DNA of 64,000 nucleotides from a virus. The position numbers were made by a program, and so were the translations under genes. How positions within the stretch are numbered: the first letter of the stretch is position 1; each line of letters begins with the position of its first letter. Below are positions 23,177 to 31,616 of this stretch, in pieces. The stretch spans positions 186,001 to 250,000 of the IMG/VR virus record IMGVR_UViG_3300012582_000194; one strand, given 5' to 3'. The notes below the pieces were generated by a model that was not told where the DNA came from, ran no database searches, and saw only the letters and a list, made by a program, of their open reading frames with translations.

Positions 23177-23260
23177 CACTGAGCAATCTCCGATTGAAAC
23201 CTCGCGAGTCATCTTTGTGGAATTGTCCCGTATTTGCATAACGGGATCGAAGACTCAGTG
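23177..23260. ncRNA. Compact multi-branch RNA-like element
   Basis: GC-rich island in AT-rich DNA. Closing stem CACTGAG (23177-23183) with CTCAGTG (23254-23260). Inside: CAATC-TCC-GATTG (23184-23196), palindrome CTCGCGAG (23201-23208), CCCGT/ACGGG hairpin (23227-23245). Not a tRNA (no T-loop). Strand not determinable. Confidence 0.55.
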
Positions 23261-23310
23261 ATATATGTAAATGTACTAAATAATATAGTGATATGCAAAT
23301 ATTTATGAAA

Positions 23311-23484
23311 TTATTGTATAGTAATTGAAGCAATTAATACAGTAATTGCTAAAATAAATGTTCCCACACCAGAAATAAAATATAATGGTTTCATATATTT
23401 ATTATCTTTATTACAATCAGCCAATAAAAAGGTGAAAATAATTACAACCAATTTAATGAAAACAACCCCAATAAGAATATACAT
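23311..23484 (-). CDS. Small membrane protein, two TM helices
   Basis: 57 residues; hydrophobic segments MYILIGVVFIKLVVIIFTFLL and FISGVGTFILAITVLIASI. Unrecognised. Confidence 0.6.
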   Translation of the reverse strand: MYILIGVVFIKLVVIIFTFLLADCNKDNKYMKPLYFISGVGTFILAITVLIASITIQ

Positions 23485-23820
23485 AGTTTTTATAGTTTAA
23501 ATACTTGTATACTAATACAAAATATATTCCATTTTTAGGTATATTTTTAATCTATTGTAAATCAGTGTAATAGATTAATTATTAAAAATGTGGGAGTTTT
23601 TTATATAGAAACAAGTTCCTCATTATAAGAATTTTGTCTACAATATGTGTAATAATGGTTTAACATATTAAACATATTATTTTTTTAGCTAGACATATCA
23701 TAAAAATAATACATCAAAGCTCAACGTAGTTTTTAGAAAAATATTTCTCATTCATTACACCAAATATGGTATTTTATTCTGATGAATTTAATAATTAAAT
23801 CTAATTCATGTTTGATTTTA
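23485..23820. other. 336-bp region without a convincing gene
   Basis: AT-rich. One inverted repeat, AATCTATT (23549-23556) with AATAGATT (23569-23576). Only tiny open frames (at most about 13 codons); no canonical promoter. Confidence 0.5.
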
Positions 23821-24267
23821 TCAATTGTGTTGATTTAGTTTCTTTATAGTAGCTTTTAATTCTTCAATCTTCTTATCTTTTTTAGCAATAGTCTCATTAG
23901 CTACAGATAATTCTAATACTAAATCAATATTAATATTATCTCTATTTTCTGCTTCAATATTTTTCTCTGCTATAGTATTATTAAGTTGTAGATTTCTATC
24001 TCTTTCAACAACATATCTATTTGACCAATGTTCATGTAGTTTAGCGAACTCATTTCCCTTTCCGTCCAATTGATACTTATACCAACGTTCAGTAGCTTCT
24101 AATTCAACTTTAAGTTCTTGTTGATCACCATGACCAGTATTAAAAGCTTCTCCACCTAAATGAGATACTTTTTGAAATTCCTCCCATGAAAGTTTATGCC
24201 ACTCATTACTGACTTCATTTAAGAAGTCTTCGCGTGTTAGTTCTATAGACTTTTTATTTTTTCCCAT
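23821..24267 (-). CDS. Coiled-coil protein
   Basis: 148 residues. N-terminal part (LTREDFLNEVSNEWHKLSWEEFQ) helical; residues about 85-148 are a continuous coiled coil (IAEKNIEAENRDNINIDLV, ANETIAKKDKKIEELKATI). Unrecognised. Confidence 0.7.
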   Translation of the reverse strand: MGKNKKSIELTREDFLNEVSNEWHKLSWEEFQKVSHLGGEAFNTGHGDQQELKVELEATERWYKYQLDGKGNEFAKLHEHWSNRYVVERDRNLQLNNTIAEKNIEAENRDNINIDLVLELSVANETIAKKDKKIEELKATIKKLNQHN

Positions 24268-24307
24268 ATTAAAATTACTTAATGTTTTTATTCAATAAAT
24301 CAAACCA

Positions 24308-24490
24308 TTACCCCTTTGGCATACCTAATTGTACAAAAGCCCAATATACTGAATATAGGACACCTAAACCAATCCATATCAATATGGTTAAAATGTAATT
24401 ATGCATAAAGTTAGGTCCAATACAACCACTAATTATAGCGGAGAAGTTAACTATTATGAATATTGCTAATATTTTTTTTAATGTCTTCAT
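24308..24490 (-). CDS. Small lipoprotein/membrane protein
   Basis: 60 residues: signal with lipobox SGC at residue about 22, then a TM helix and end LYSVYWAFVQLGMPKG. The ending recurs in 32976-33086 (LYSVYWTFTQLDMPI). Confidence 0.6.
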   Translation of the reverse strand: MKTLKKILAIFIIVNFSAIISGCIGPNFMHNYILTILIWIGLGVLYSVYWAFVQLGMPKG

Positions 24491-24509
24491 ATTATCTATT
24501 GGTATAATT

Positions 24510-24950
24510 TTATTTTTTATCTCTACGATTTTTAAAATCTTCGATGGTTTTATCTAACTCCTTAATAGAAGCATCAACGTCCTTATACATATCAGGTAAA
24601 GAATCTCTACCAAATTGTTTTTCTATTTCAAGAATACTATTCTTAATAGAAGTTAAACTGTCAATACAATTCTGCCAACTATTTTTCTTTTCTTCAGGTG
24701 TATTGATTACTCTAACAATTGCAAACCCTTCAGTAAAGTCACCATTATCATACTCAGTTTGTCTTACTTCAAACTCTCCTTTCCCAAGAGAATTTAAAAA
24801 TTCTTGTCTTGATACAAGACTTCCTTTAGAATTTCTACCAGTATAACCTATGGTATTTAGTTCAGCTAATTCAGCATCACTTAGAAAAGGTAATGAAATT
24901 CTTTTGGTTAATTTACCCATCGAGGTTTCAATATTGTATGTCTGTATCAT
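24510..24950 (-). CDS. Hypothetical protein
   Basis: 146 residues; N-terminal alpha/beta part, then a long helix (LTSIKNSILEIEKQFGR; DASIKELDKTIEDFKNRR). Unrecognised. Confidence 0.7.
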   Translation of the reverse strand: MIQTYNIETSMGKLTKRISLPFLSDAELAELNTIGYTGRNSKGSLVSRQEFLNSLGKGEFEVRQTEYDNGDFTEGFAIVRVINTPEEKKNSWQNCIDSLTSIKNSILEIEKQFGRDSLPDMYKDVDASIKELDKTIEDFKNRRDKK

Positions 24951-24954
24951 AGTC

Positions 24955-25380
24955 TTACTTTAAGTCTAATTCTATTTTTAATAATTCAATTGTTTTAGGT
25001 GATATTACCCATTCAGGTATAACCCCATATATTTGTTCTATTAACAGATAAAAATCACTATTCATGATATTATATAATATTATATTATGTGAATTTTCAG
25101 TAAAATATTTAATATCATCATAGTTAAATTTAGAAATAACTCCAGCTAAAACATATAATTTATCCATTTCGTCATTAACTATTATACCTGTTAATTCCGA
25201 GTTATCAGTAATGTGTTGCTTATAAAGTTTATTGATATTTATTTTTTTAAATTTTTTACCGCCACTATGTAAAGAATTATAATAAGATAAATTAAAAGAT
25301 ATAAACCATTCTTTATATAAACCTTCAATTTTTACTTTATTATAAAATTCTTTTGATGGATATCTCTCTTTTATTTTCAC
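24955..25380 (-). CDS. Hypothetical protein, YPSxEFY family
   Basis: 141 residues; YPSKEFYNKVKIEGLYKEW, AGVISKFNYDDIKYFTENSHNI, IPEWVISPKTIELLKI. Paralogue of 20368-20799. Confidence 0.75.
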   Translation of the reverse strand: MKIKERYPSKEFYNKVKIEGLYKEWFISFNLSYYNSLHSGGKKFKKININKLYKQHITDNSELTGIIVNDEMDKLYVLAGVISKFNYDDIKYFTENSHNIILYNIMNSDFYLLIEQIYGVIPEWVISPKTIELLKIELDLK

Positions 25381-25640
25381 TATTTTTCGGTGAATTGTAA
25401 TAGTTTTTTAAACTTGTATTTTTTACATAAAGACGCTGGATGACATGACTTTAGAAACTCCGAACTCACATCATGCAAATAAACAGAATTTCCATCAGGA
25501 TATTCTTTATCCCCTACTTTATAGTAAGTACATACTACACTATCATTTTTATTAAGCTCTATAACCGCTGAGATAGATTTATCAGCATTGGTTATTCTTA
25601 CAGGCAAACCTAAAGCGCAATATAGTTTTTTGATATTCAT
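25380..25640 (-). CDS. Hypothetical protein
   Basis: 86 residues, beta-rich with four cysteines, ending LLQFTEK. Overlaps the neighbour stop by one base. Unrecognised. Confidence 0.65.
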   Translation of the reverse strand: MNIKKLYCALGLPVRITNADKSISAVIELNKNDSVVCTYYKVGDKEYPDGNSVYLHDVSSEFLKSCHPASLCKKYKFKKLLQFTEK

Positions 25641-25641
25641 A

Positions 25642-25884
25642 TTATTTTTCAGTGAACTTGTCTAAGAAATCTTTTACGTATTCTGTATAATATTCTTCTG
25701 CTTTTTCATGCGCTATATCAAGGTCATATTTATAATAAGGATAATAATTAATATTAAGTAATTCAGTAAAATATATTGTATAAGTAGCACCATCTCTTAG
25801 AAGAAAACATACTACTACATTACTTACACTACCTGTATAATCATTTCCATTTGGGTGTAATCCCCACTGTATCTTTTTTATCAT
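25642..25884 (-). CDS. Hypothetical protein
   Basis: 80 residues; beta-rich start (SVSNVVVCFLLRDGATYTIYF), helical end DFLDKFTEK. Shares the FTEK ending with 25380-25640. Unrecognised. Confidence 0.65.
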   Translation of the reverse strand: MIKKIQWGLHPNGNDYTGSVSNVVVCFLLRDGATYTIYFTELLNINYYPYYKYDLDIAHEKAEEYYTEYVKDFLDKFTEK

Positions 25885-25911
25885 AATATTAGAATTTAAT
25901 CATCATATAGT

Positions 25912-26055
25912 TTAAGATAAGATACGTCTCATTAACAAGGCTTTTTCACACATAGTGAAATTACCATTGTAAATAAACCTATTTAGATTTTTACATTGGT
26001 CAACTGTATTACATGAACTAATCCATTTAGAAATAATATCAATATTCTCTTCCAT
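25912..26055 (-). CDS. Small hypothetical protein
   Basis: 47 residues, MEENIDIISKWISSCN then a helical end ALLMRRILS. Supported by a canonical promoter whose -7 box is 4 bases before the ATG. Confidence 0.65.
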   Translation of the reverse strand: MEENIDIISKWISSCNTVDQCKNLNRFIYNGNFTMCEKALLMRRILS

Positions 26056-26059
26056 AGTA

Positions 26060-26091
26060 CAAAGGTAGTTAATTTTGTAGAGAAATACAAA
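26060..26091 (-). promoter_or_regulatory. Promoter for a leaderless mRNA
   Basis: TTTG (26088-26091), 20 bases, TACCTTTG (26060-26067), four bases, ATG 26055. Confidence 0.85.
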
Positions 26092-26511
26092 TTATATTTT
26101 ATAAAAATCAGAATTTGTTCTATAATCACCTAAATTAATAGTATCAAATTCATCAAGACTATTGTTTTTCATTACACCCAAATTGAATAAAGCAACATTA
26201 ATACGCTCACAATGTGAGACATTATTGTTATCTACCAATATAGCACTTTGTTCACCAAAACCACCGAAATAGTCAGTCTGTGCTATTACGTATTTAGCAT
26301 TTAAATCTTCGGAAACTGGTTTTAATGTTTGATCAAAATCAAAATGTTCATCAAAATCTACAATTGGTGCATTTCTATTAAACTCTTCAATAGGAATAGC
26401 AAAAAATTCATTATGATTATTGTCAGCCAATTTTACTGAATGGACTTTAAACTTTTCAGCAATTATCTGTAAGTTTTCTTTATCTACAATTACAATGTTT
26501 ATACTGTGCAT
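26092..26511 (-). CDS. Hypothetical protein, 'TDYFGGFGEQSA' type
   Basis: 139 residues. YVIAQTDYFGGFGEQSAILV and INVALFNLGV, a pattern I associate with phage hypotheticals of unknown function. Promoter 26531-26562 gives a roughly 15-base leader. Confidence 0.7.
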   Translation of the reverse strand: MHSINIVIVDKENLQIIAEKFKVHSVKLADNNHNEFFAIPIEEFNRNAPIVDFDEHFDFDQTLKPVSEDLNAKYVIAQTDYFGGFGEQSAILVDNNNVSHCERINVALFNLGVMKNNSLDEFDTINLGDYRTNSDFYKI

Positions 26512-26530
26512 ATCCTTTTAATTTGTAATA

Positions 26531-26562
26531 CAAAGATATAAAAAATTGTAATCAAATACAAA
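26531..26562 (-). promoter_or_regulatory. Bacteroidetes-type promoter
   Basis: TTTG (26559-26562), 20 bases, TATCTTTG (26531-26538). Confidence 0.8.
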
Positions 26563-26573
26563 TATTTATGATA

Positions 26574-26762
26574 TTAATTAGTAGCATTTCCAAATTTACC
26601 ACAGATTCCGCACCTATGTATACCACCAAAATCATACCATTGGTGTTTACATAGTTTAGGTTTGGGTATATTTGTTTTCTTATTAGATAGTTTCTCTAAC
26701 ACATAAATACGCTCATCATTATTTAAACTTAGTATAAAGTTGTCTAATTGATTTTTATCCAT
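26574..26762 (-). CDS. Small zinc-ribbon protein
   Basis: 62 residues; C38-x2-H (LCKHQW) and CGIC (HRCGICGK) form a C-H-C-C zinc site at the C-terminal half; helical N-terminal half. Unrecognised function. Confidence 0.7.
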   Translation of the reverse strand: MDKNQLDNFILSLNNDERIYVLEKLSNKKTNIPKPKLCKHQWYDFGGIHRCGICGKFGNATN

Positions 26763-26764
26763 AT

Positions 26765-27091
26765 TTATATGAGTTTAAGAGCTTCTAATAATCCTATTTC
26801 AAGTGCATCTTCATATTTGACATATGAATCACTATTAAAATCATCATAATTTGTTAATATAATTTGTAATTCTTTCCCAAAGTAATTTACAGTAGAAAAG
26901 AATTTTAATTGATTTGGATATTCCGATGTATTATATAATACTTCTACTATACAGTTATGATTCTTTCTTAACCATGTCTGTAATTCGTATTGAGTTGGTA
27001 TATTTACTAATACAGTTCCTATGTATTCGAATAAAAATCCTTTTTCTTCTGCTAATTTAGCTGTTTCGAATTTTATTTGGTCATCATTCAT
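26765..27091 (-). CDS. Hypothetical protein, 'LAEEKGF/LQTWLRK' family
   Basis: 108 residues; FETAKLAEEKGFLF, PTQYELQTWLRKNHNCIVEV, YEDALEIGLLEALKLI. Third paralogue with 570-980 and 5225-5590. Confidence 0.8.
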   Translation of the reverse strand: MNDDQIKFETAKLAEEKGFLFEYIGTVLVNIPTQYELQTWLRKNHNCIVEVLYNTSEYPNQLKFFSTVNYFGKELQIILTNYDDFNSDSYVKYEDALEIGLLEALKLI

Positions 27092-27117
27092 ATTACTTTA
27101 TTTTATAAAATGTCTGT

Positions 27118-27435
27118 TTATGCTCTAATAAATAATTCCATCTTATGAAATATAGCTTTACCGTCTTCTATTTTATACAATGCAGAAGATGCTCTTCCTG
27201 ATAATGGTGCTATACAACTATACACATATCTATAGATGTTTTCTTCTACATGTTCAAAGCATAGGATAGCCATAGCACCTCTTCTTTGTGGTTTATAATA
27301 TAAAGCACACAATTCATCAAGAGATAAGCTATCATTTTCAATATGTTTAAAATTCAGGATAGCTCTAAAAGCCTCTGCATGTTCTTTGATTATTTCAGAA
27401 TAATCATTTTCTCTTAAGCCATAGCTATTTACCAC
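27118..27435 (-). CDS. Hypothetical protein
   Basis: 105 residues, LDELCALYYKPQRRGAMAIL; alpha/beta. Unrecognised. Confidence 0.65.
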   Translation of the reverse strand: MVNSYGLRENDYSEIIKEHAEAFRAILNFKHIENDSLSLDELCALYYKPQRRGAMAILCFEHVEENIYRYVYSCIAPLSGRASSALYKIEDGKAIFHKMELFIRA

Positions 27436-27451
27436 TTCTTATACGTTTATG

Positions 27452-27784
27452 TTATCGACTTTGTTCAATTAAGTATAATGTTCCATCAACATCTAATCTA
27501 CCTGCCCACCAACCCATACTAAACCATCCACCTTTAATTGATTTTACAAAGATAATTTTCTCAATAAAATCATCATTTACTTTCAAATCACCTTTTATAA
27601 AATAATCAGTTTCTTTTGAATATAACCAATCGCAATCTTTAACTTCACCTTTCCATAAAGATAGAGTATCTGAATCTATATTATTAAAAGGAATTATCTC
27701 TGTAATAGTAACAGGACTTCTTCTGCTTTCTCTAATCTTACCATCATCGTAATAATTATACGTTTGATTAAGTTGTACTTCCAT
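27452..27784 (-). CDS. Hypothetical protein
   Basis: 110 residues from MEVQLNQTYNYYDDGK; the ATG at 27802 would run into the upstream gene. Beta-rich with GGWFSMGWWAGRLDVDG near the end. Unrecognised. Confidence 0.65.
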   Translation of the reverse strand: MEVQLNQTYNYYDDGKIRESRRSPVTITEIIPFNNIDSDTLSLWKGEVKDCDWLYSKETDYFIKGDLKVNDDFIEKIIFVKSIKGGWFSMGWWAGRLDVDGTLYLIEQSR

Positions 27785-27785
27785 A

Positions 27786-28091
27786 CTATTTATTTTTACC
27801 AATTATTCTAATATGTTCTATCTTTGTTTCGTATACATTACAAGTGCAATCAACTTCTTTAATGTTGTTAACATCTAATACAACATACGTATAATAATCA
27901 TCATTAATAGAATACCCAATAATTTCACTCGAAGGGAAAATTCTTTTAATATGATTTATACATTTTTCTTTACATTCACTTTCTATCTCCGCTCTAAATT
28001 TGTGGATACAAGAGTCTAATGCTATTACAAATATAAATACGATTATAAATATAATCGCACCTAATATTTTTTCAATGGTTGATTTTTTCAT
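27786..28091 (-). CDS. Membrane-anchored cysteine-rich protein
   Basis: 101 residues: one TM helix (ILGAIIFIIVFIFVIAL) then CKEKCINHIKRIFPSSEIIGY and DCTCNV. The soluble part matches residues 98-162 of 48772-49260 (CREKTLNEVKRIFPNSKVIYY, CSC). Probably displayed outside the inner membrane. Confidence 0.7.
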   Translation of the reverse strand: MKKSTIEKILGAIIFIIVFIFVIALDSCIHKFRAEIESECKEKCINHIKRIFPSSEIIGYSINDDYYTYVVLDVNNIKEVDCTCNVYETKIEHIRIIGKNK

Positions 28092-28094
28092 ATC

Positions 28095-28394
28095 TTATTT
28101 CTCTAATTCTTTTTTAATTAATAATTTCAACATAACTGGTGAAATATTAGCACTACCATGACTTCTATTCATATTGTTGATGATAGTAAGCAAATCTACT
28201 ACATTAATACTTGTTTTTGCATAATCATTAGCTTCTAAAGCATTTACAATTTTTTTAGCATCTTCTAAAGTTTCAGAAGTAACTACAAAATACTTACCGT
28301 GAGGTTTAGTATCAAATGGAATGTCGCTCGTAGGTTTTTCGGTTCTGCCTAGAATTTCAAAGCTTTTTCTTTCTACAATATATTGATTAGCCAT
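28095..28394 (-). CDS. Hypothetical protein
   Basis: 99 residues: beta start, GKYFVVTSETLEDAKKIVNAL (ferredoxin-like half), helical end. Unrecognised. Confidence 0.65.
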   Translation of the reverse strand: MANQYIVERKSFEILGRTEKPTSDIPFDTKPHGKYFVVTSETLEDAKKIVNALEANDYAKTSINVVDLLTIINNMNRSHGSANISPVMLKLLIKKELEK

Positions 28395-28446
28395 AGTATA
28401 AATGTTTAGTACCTTTGTATTACCATATAAATAATTCTGTAATTAT

Positions 28447-28803
28447 TTAGAGAAAATAAATATTATGTTGTTCAGTATCCAATATAATAGATTCAACATT
28501 AAAGAAATTATCTCCTTCAATATAAGCATCTACTTCATCATTTACAAGTATTCTATCCACACTAATCTTAGATAGTAAATATTTTAAACGAAATTCTTTA
28601 TTGTCTTCTGTTTTAATAAAGTTGAGTCTATCGTGTTCCCATTGTTTTTTATAGGTTACATGAGCAAAACGTTGAATAATATGGCACAATTTATCTTTAT
28701 CCAATGGTAAACTACCATTATGTTTTAATGCAAGTAGCATCTGCATAATACTTAAGAAGATATTACCAAAATCATTATCACCGAACTTAATAGCTATTTT
28801 CAT
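28447..28803 (-). CDS. Hypothetical protein
   Basis: 118 residues, N-terminal helical half (IFLSIMQMLLALKHNG), C-terminal beta half. Promoter 28823-28854 gives a short leader. Unrecognised. Confidence 0.7.
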   Translation of the reverse strand: MKIAIKFGDNDFGNIFLSIMQMLLALKHNGSLPLDKDKLCHIIQRFAHVTYKKQWEHDRLNFIKTEDNKEFRLKYLLSKISVDRILVNDEVDAYIEGDNFFNVESIILDTEQHNIYFL

Positions 28804-28822
28804 ATTTCTAAATTTATTTATA

Positions 28823-28854
28823 CAAAGGTATTACAAATTGTATTAACATACAAA
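28823..28854 (-). promoter_or_regulatory. Bacteroidetes-type promoter
   Basis: TTTG (28851-28854), 20 bases, TACCTTTG (28823-28830). Confidence 0.85.
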
Positions 28855-28869
28855 TAATTCTATATTATT

Positions 28870-29187
28870 TTATCGTTTAATATTAAAAATATCTTGAATA
28901 ATCCACACAACACCCTGTACGATAGTTATTAATATAACAATAGGGAGAACTAAATAGGTTATTGGATTTTTAAAATTGGGACCATCCAAGCTATGTTTAC
29001 CTTCGTAATTAACTCCGTTGGTTTTTATAACCTTAATCTTAATAAGGAATGTTTGTATCATATCTGCTACAATATCAAAGAATTTATTAAATTTTGATAC
29101 ACAGTTAACAATATTCCCTTCTTTATCAATATAACATTTATTACCATTTTTATCAATAAATGGTATATTATTTTCGTTTTGTTTCAT
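28870..29187 (-). CDS. Membrane protein
   Basis: 105 residues: FIDKNGNKCYIDKEGNIVN (two turn-like repeats), amphipathic helix, and one C-terminal TM helix (YLVLPIVILITIVQGVVWII). Unrecognised. Confidence 0.65.
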   Translation of the reverse strand: MKQNENNIPFIDKNGNKCYIDKEGNIVNCVSKFNKFFDIVADMIQTFLIKIKVIKTNGVNYEGKHSLDGPNFKNPITYLVLPIVILITIVQGVVWIIQDIFNIKR

Positions 29188-29199
29188 AATTTATTTAGT

Positions 29200-29562
29200 T
29201 TATAACATGTAATAAAACATTCCTATATCTTCATTTTTGTCTACGAACTCTTCCCATATTAAATGGAAATCTTTTTGTAATTCTATATCTTCTGGATTTT
29301 CTTTTACCCAATCAAATACTCCCACATAGTCGGCTTTATCCGATTCATCTTTAGGTCCAAAATAGAATAAATTCATATGATAAATTAAACCCTTCCTATG
29401 GTCCTTATAGTCAGATTTATCACTTATAATCCAATTCCATACTCTTTTTCTAATACCCTTGCGCTTCGTTTCTAAGTAGTCTAAAGCAGGAAATAATTTG
29501 ACATATTGTATAGTTCCCTTAATAGGTTTTTTCCTGTTGATATGAGATGGTAGATTTGACAT
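29200..29562 (-). CDS. Hypothetical protein downstream of clpX-like gene
   Basis: 120 residues, basic first half and acidic helical second half (ENPEDIELQKDFHLIWEEF). Separated from the ClpX-like gene by 17 bases, so co-transcribed; an adaptor role is conceivable but not shown. Confidence 0.65.
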   Translation of the reverse strand: MSNLPSHINRKKPIKGTIQYVKLFPALDYLETKRKGIRKRVWNWIISDKSDYKDHRKGLIYHMNLFYFGPKDESDKADYVGVFDWVKENPEDIELQKDFHLIWEEFVDKNEDIGMFYYML

Positions 29563-29579
29563 ACTGTATAGTTTCCTTA

Positions 29580-30737
29580 TTAGGCTTCATATTGATTATA
29601 AATCATATTGATTCTTTCCTCGGTATATTGACATGTAAGCAAATAACTATCAACTTTCTGAGAAGGTAATTCAAACATAACATCACTCATGATTTTCTCA
29701 CAAATTGCTCTAAGTCCTCTAGCACCCAATTTAAATTCCAATGCTTTTTCAGCAATACATGCAATTGCATCTTCTTCTATTTCAAGCTTAATGTTATCAA
29801 GAGCGAATAATCTCACATATTGCTTCAATATAGAATTTCTAGGTTCAGTTAAAATTAATTTCAATGTTTCATTAGTAAGAGCATCCAAATGAGTTAGTAT
29901 CGGCAAACGCCCCAACAATTCAGTTATTAATCCGAATTGAATTAAATCTTGTACAGCAATACATTTCAATAGATTATCTTCGTTGATTGCTTGTGGAGTT
30001 TTGCTAGTGAATCCAACTTTACTATTCACATTCAATCTATTACGGATTATATCTTTAATACCACCAAAAGCACCACCTGAAATGAAAAGAATATTATCAG
30101 TATTCATTACCATCTCATTTTCAATGGCTTGTTTCTTACTTGGCTTTAGATTAACTATACTGCTTTCAAGTATTTTCAATAATGCTTGTTGTACACCGAC
30201 ACCCGCTACATCAAGCATTTGTGTTCCTTGAGTTCGTTTCTTAGCAATTTTATCAATTTCGTCAATATAGACAATACCTTTTTCTGCTTTTTTAATATCG
30301 AAATCCGATGCTTGTAATAAACGATATAAAATACTTTCAACATCTTCACCAGTATAACCTGTTTGAGTTAATGTAGTTGCATCTACAATGCAAAATGGAA
30401 CATCGAGAATTTTAGCAAGAATTTTAATCAAGTACGTTTTACCTGTGCCTGATTCACCAATCATAATAACATTGGATTTTTCGATAATTACATCATCTTC
30501 ATCTTTACAAGGATTGTTAATTCTCTTATAATGATTGTATGCTGCGACAGCAATAGTTTTCTTTGCTTCATCCTGACCAATAACATATTGATCCAAAAAT
30601 TCTTTGATTTGTATAGGTTTTAAATCAAATGTTGGCGCTGCTTTTTTTATGAAATCTGGCTTAGAAGCCTTTTTGATAATTTTTTTAGGAAGTGGTTCAA
30701 TCACTCTTTTTTTCTTCTTTTTGAATATTGTCTTCAT
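29580..30737 (-). CDS. clpX: ClpX-like AAA+ unfoldase lacking the zinc-binding domain
   Basis: 385 residues. Walker A GESGTGKT (94-101), Walker B VYIDEID (156-162), arginine finger R277 (LLGRLP), sensor-2 GARGLR (338-343): the ATPase is intact. The N-terminal C4 zinc domain is replaced by a lysine-rich stretch (5-24). Pore loop is GYTG (127-130; GYVG in E. coli ClpX), the conserved TRDVSGEGVQQ region reads MLDVAGVGVQQ (174-184), and the RKH loop is lost (KPSKKQ, 198-203). A VGF tripeptide (241-243) sits where ClpX has its ClpP-docking IGF. So it probably unfolds proteins, perhaps feeding host ClpP, with altered substrate choice. Leaderless promoter upstream. Confidence 0.9.
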   Translation of the reverse strand: MKTIFKKKKKRVIEPLPKKIIKKASKPDFIKKAAPTFDLKPIQIKEFLDQYVIGQDEAKKTIAVAAYNHYKRINNPCKDEDDVIIEKSNVIMIGESGTGKTYLIKILAKILDVPFCIVDATTLTQTGYTGEDVESILYRLLQASDFDIKKAEKGIVYIDEIDKIAKKRTQGTQMLDVAGVGVQQALLKILESSIVNLKPSKKQAIENEMVMNTDNILFISGGAFGGIKDIIRNRLNVNSKVGFTSKTPQAINEDNLLKCIAVQDLIQFGLITELLGRLPILTHLDALTNETLKLILTEPRNSILKQYVRLFALDNIKLEIEEDAIACIAEKALEFKLGARGLRAICEKIMSDVMFELPSQKVDSYLLTCQYTEERINMIYNQYEA

Positions 30738-30741
30738 ATTA

Positions 30742-30772
30742 CAAATATACTAATAATTGTGATAAATACAAA
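30742..30772 (-). promoter_or_regulatory. Promoter for a leaderless mRNA
   Basis: TTTG (30769-30772), 19 bases, TATATTTG (30742-30749), four bases, ATG 30737. Confidence 0.8.
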
Positions 30773-30773
30773 T

Positions 30774-31013
30774 TTATGAGAAATATAATGTTAAAAATTC
30801 TTTATGAAGCTCTCTAACCTTATGTTTATGCTCTTCTTGTTTATCTTTCCATAAAGACATCATAAATGACTTAGATATAGAATCCATCTGCCTTTCGGGA
30901 TATTTCTTATCAAGTAGTTTGATATGCCAATTAATCCAATCTTCGAAAGAATTTAACTCTTTATCTAAATCAGTTATTAGTTTATCAATATGATTTTTAG
31001 TAATATCATTCAT
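30774..31013 (-). CDS. Helical hypothetical protein
   Basis: 79 residues from MNDITKNHIDKLI, placed just after the stop of the 31015-31155 gene. Helical and charged. Unrecognised. Confidence 0.65.
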   Translation of the reverse strand: MNDITKNHIDKLITDLDKELNSFEDWINWHIKLLDKKYPERQMDSISKSFMMSLWKDKQEEHKHKVRELHKEFLTLYFS

Positions 31014-31014
31014 G

Positions 31015-31155
31015 TTATTTACTGACAGGTTCATCTACTATAACAATTTGATTATTCTTTAAATGTGCATTTAAAATAGCAAGATGTCCGTCTGCTTGAC
31101 ATACCTGTTTATTATCTACCCACATATACCAATCACCATTTTTTATTTTTTTCAC
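31015..31155 (-). CDS. Small hypothetical protein, GTG start
   Basis: 46 residues: VKKIKNGDWYMWVDNKQVC, then a helix and IVIVDEPVSK. Preceded by promoter 31178-31209 with a short leader; no in-frame ATG upstream. Confidence 0.6.
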   Translation of the reverse strand: MKKIKNGDWYMWVDNKQVCQADGHLAILNAHLKNNQIVIVDEPVSK

Positions 31156-31177
31156 AGTTTATACTTTTTTAATAGTA

Positions 31178-31209
31178 CAAAGGTACAATAAATTGTAGTT
31201 ATATACAAA
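31178..31209 (-). promoter_or_regulatory. Bacteroidetes-type promoter
   Basis: TTTG (31206-31209), 20 bases, TACCTTTG (31178-31185). Confidence 0.85.
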
Positions 31210-31262
31210 CGTATTGAGATATACTTTCCTATAATACGTTAAAATGAGACATTATTTACCTA

Positions 31263-31499
31263 TCAATATATATCCATTGTCCAACCATTTAATTCATCAA
31301 GTTTATTCAATTTATCTATTCTTTCAATAATACTATCTTTCAATTTCGCTGTATTATCATTAGAGCTTTCATTTGCAACATATTGAATATCACCCATTTT
31401 ATCCACAGATATTACAACACTGCTAGGTATAGTCGATATACTTTTTGTACAAACATAAAGTGTAAGCTGTCTCAATATTATATTAAATAAATATTTCAT
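31263..31499 (-). CDS. Hypothetical protein
   Basis: 78 residues; IIERIDKLNKLDELNG near the end resembles a class A tail followed by ten extra residues. N-terminal part mildly hydrophobic. Unrecognised. Confidence 0.55.
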   Translation of the reverse strand: MKYLFNIILRQLTLYVCTKSISTIPSSVVISVDKMGDIQYVANESSNDNTAKLKDSIIERIDKLNKLDELNGWTMDIY

Positions 31500-31616
31500 A
31501 ATGTTCTACTTTTAGATTTAATCCATATTATATAACAAATGTATTTCCATAATTATTTTAAAACTTTCGTCTTTAGTTTTACTATAATTAGTATATGGGT
31601 AAAATTGCGAATTAAT

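Noticed and set aside
23151-23333. Minus-strand open frame of 60 residues
   Set aside because: Covers the multi-branch RNA-like element; the base pairing explains the sequence better than coding.
28410-28417. Plus-strand TACCTTTG box
   Set aside because: No TTTG at the -33 position and no plus-strand gene follows.
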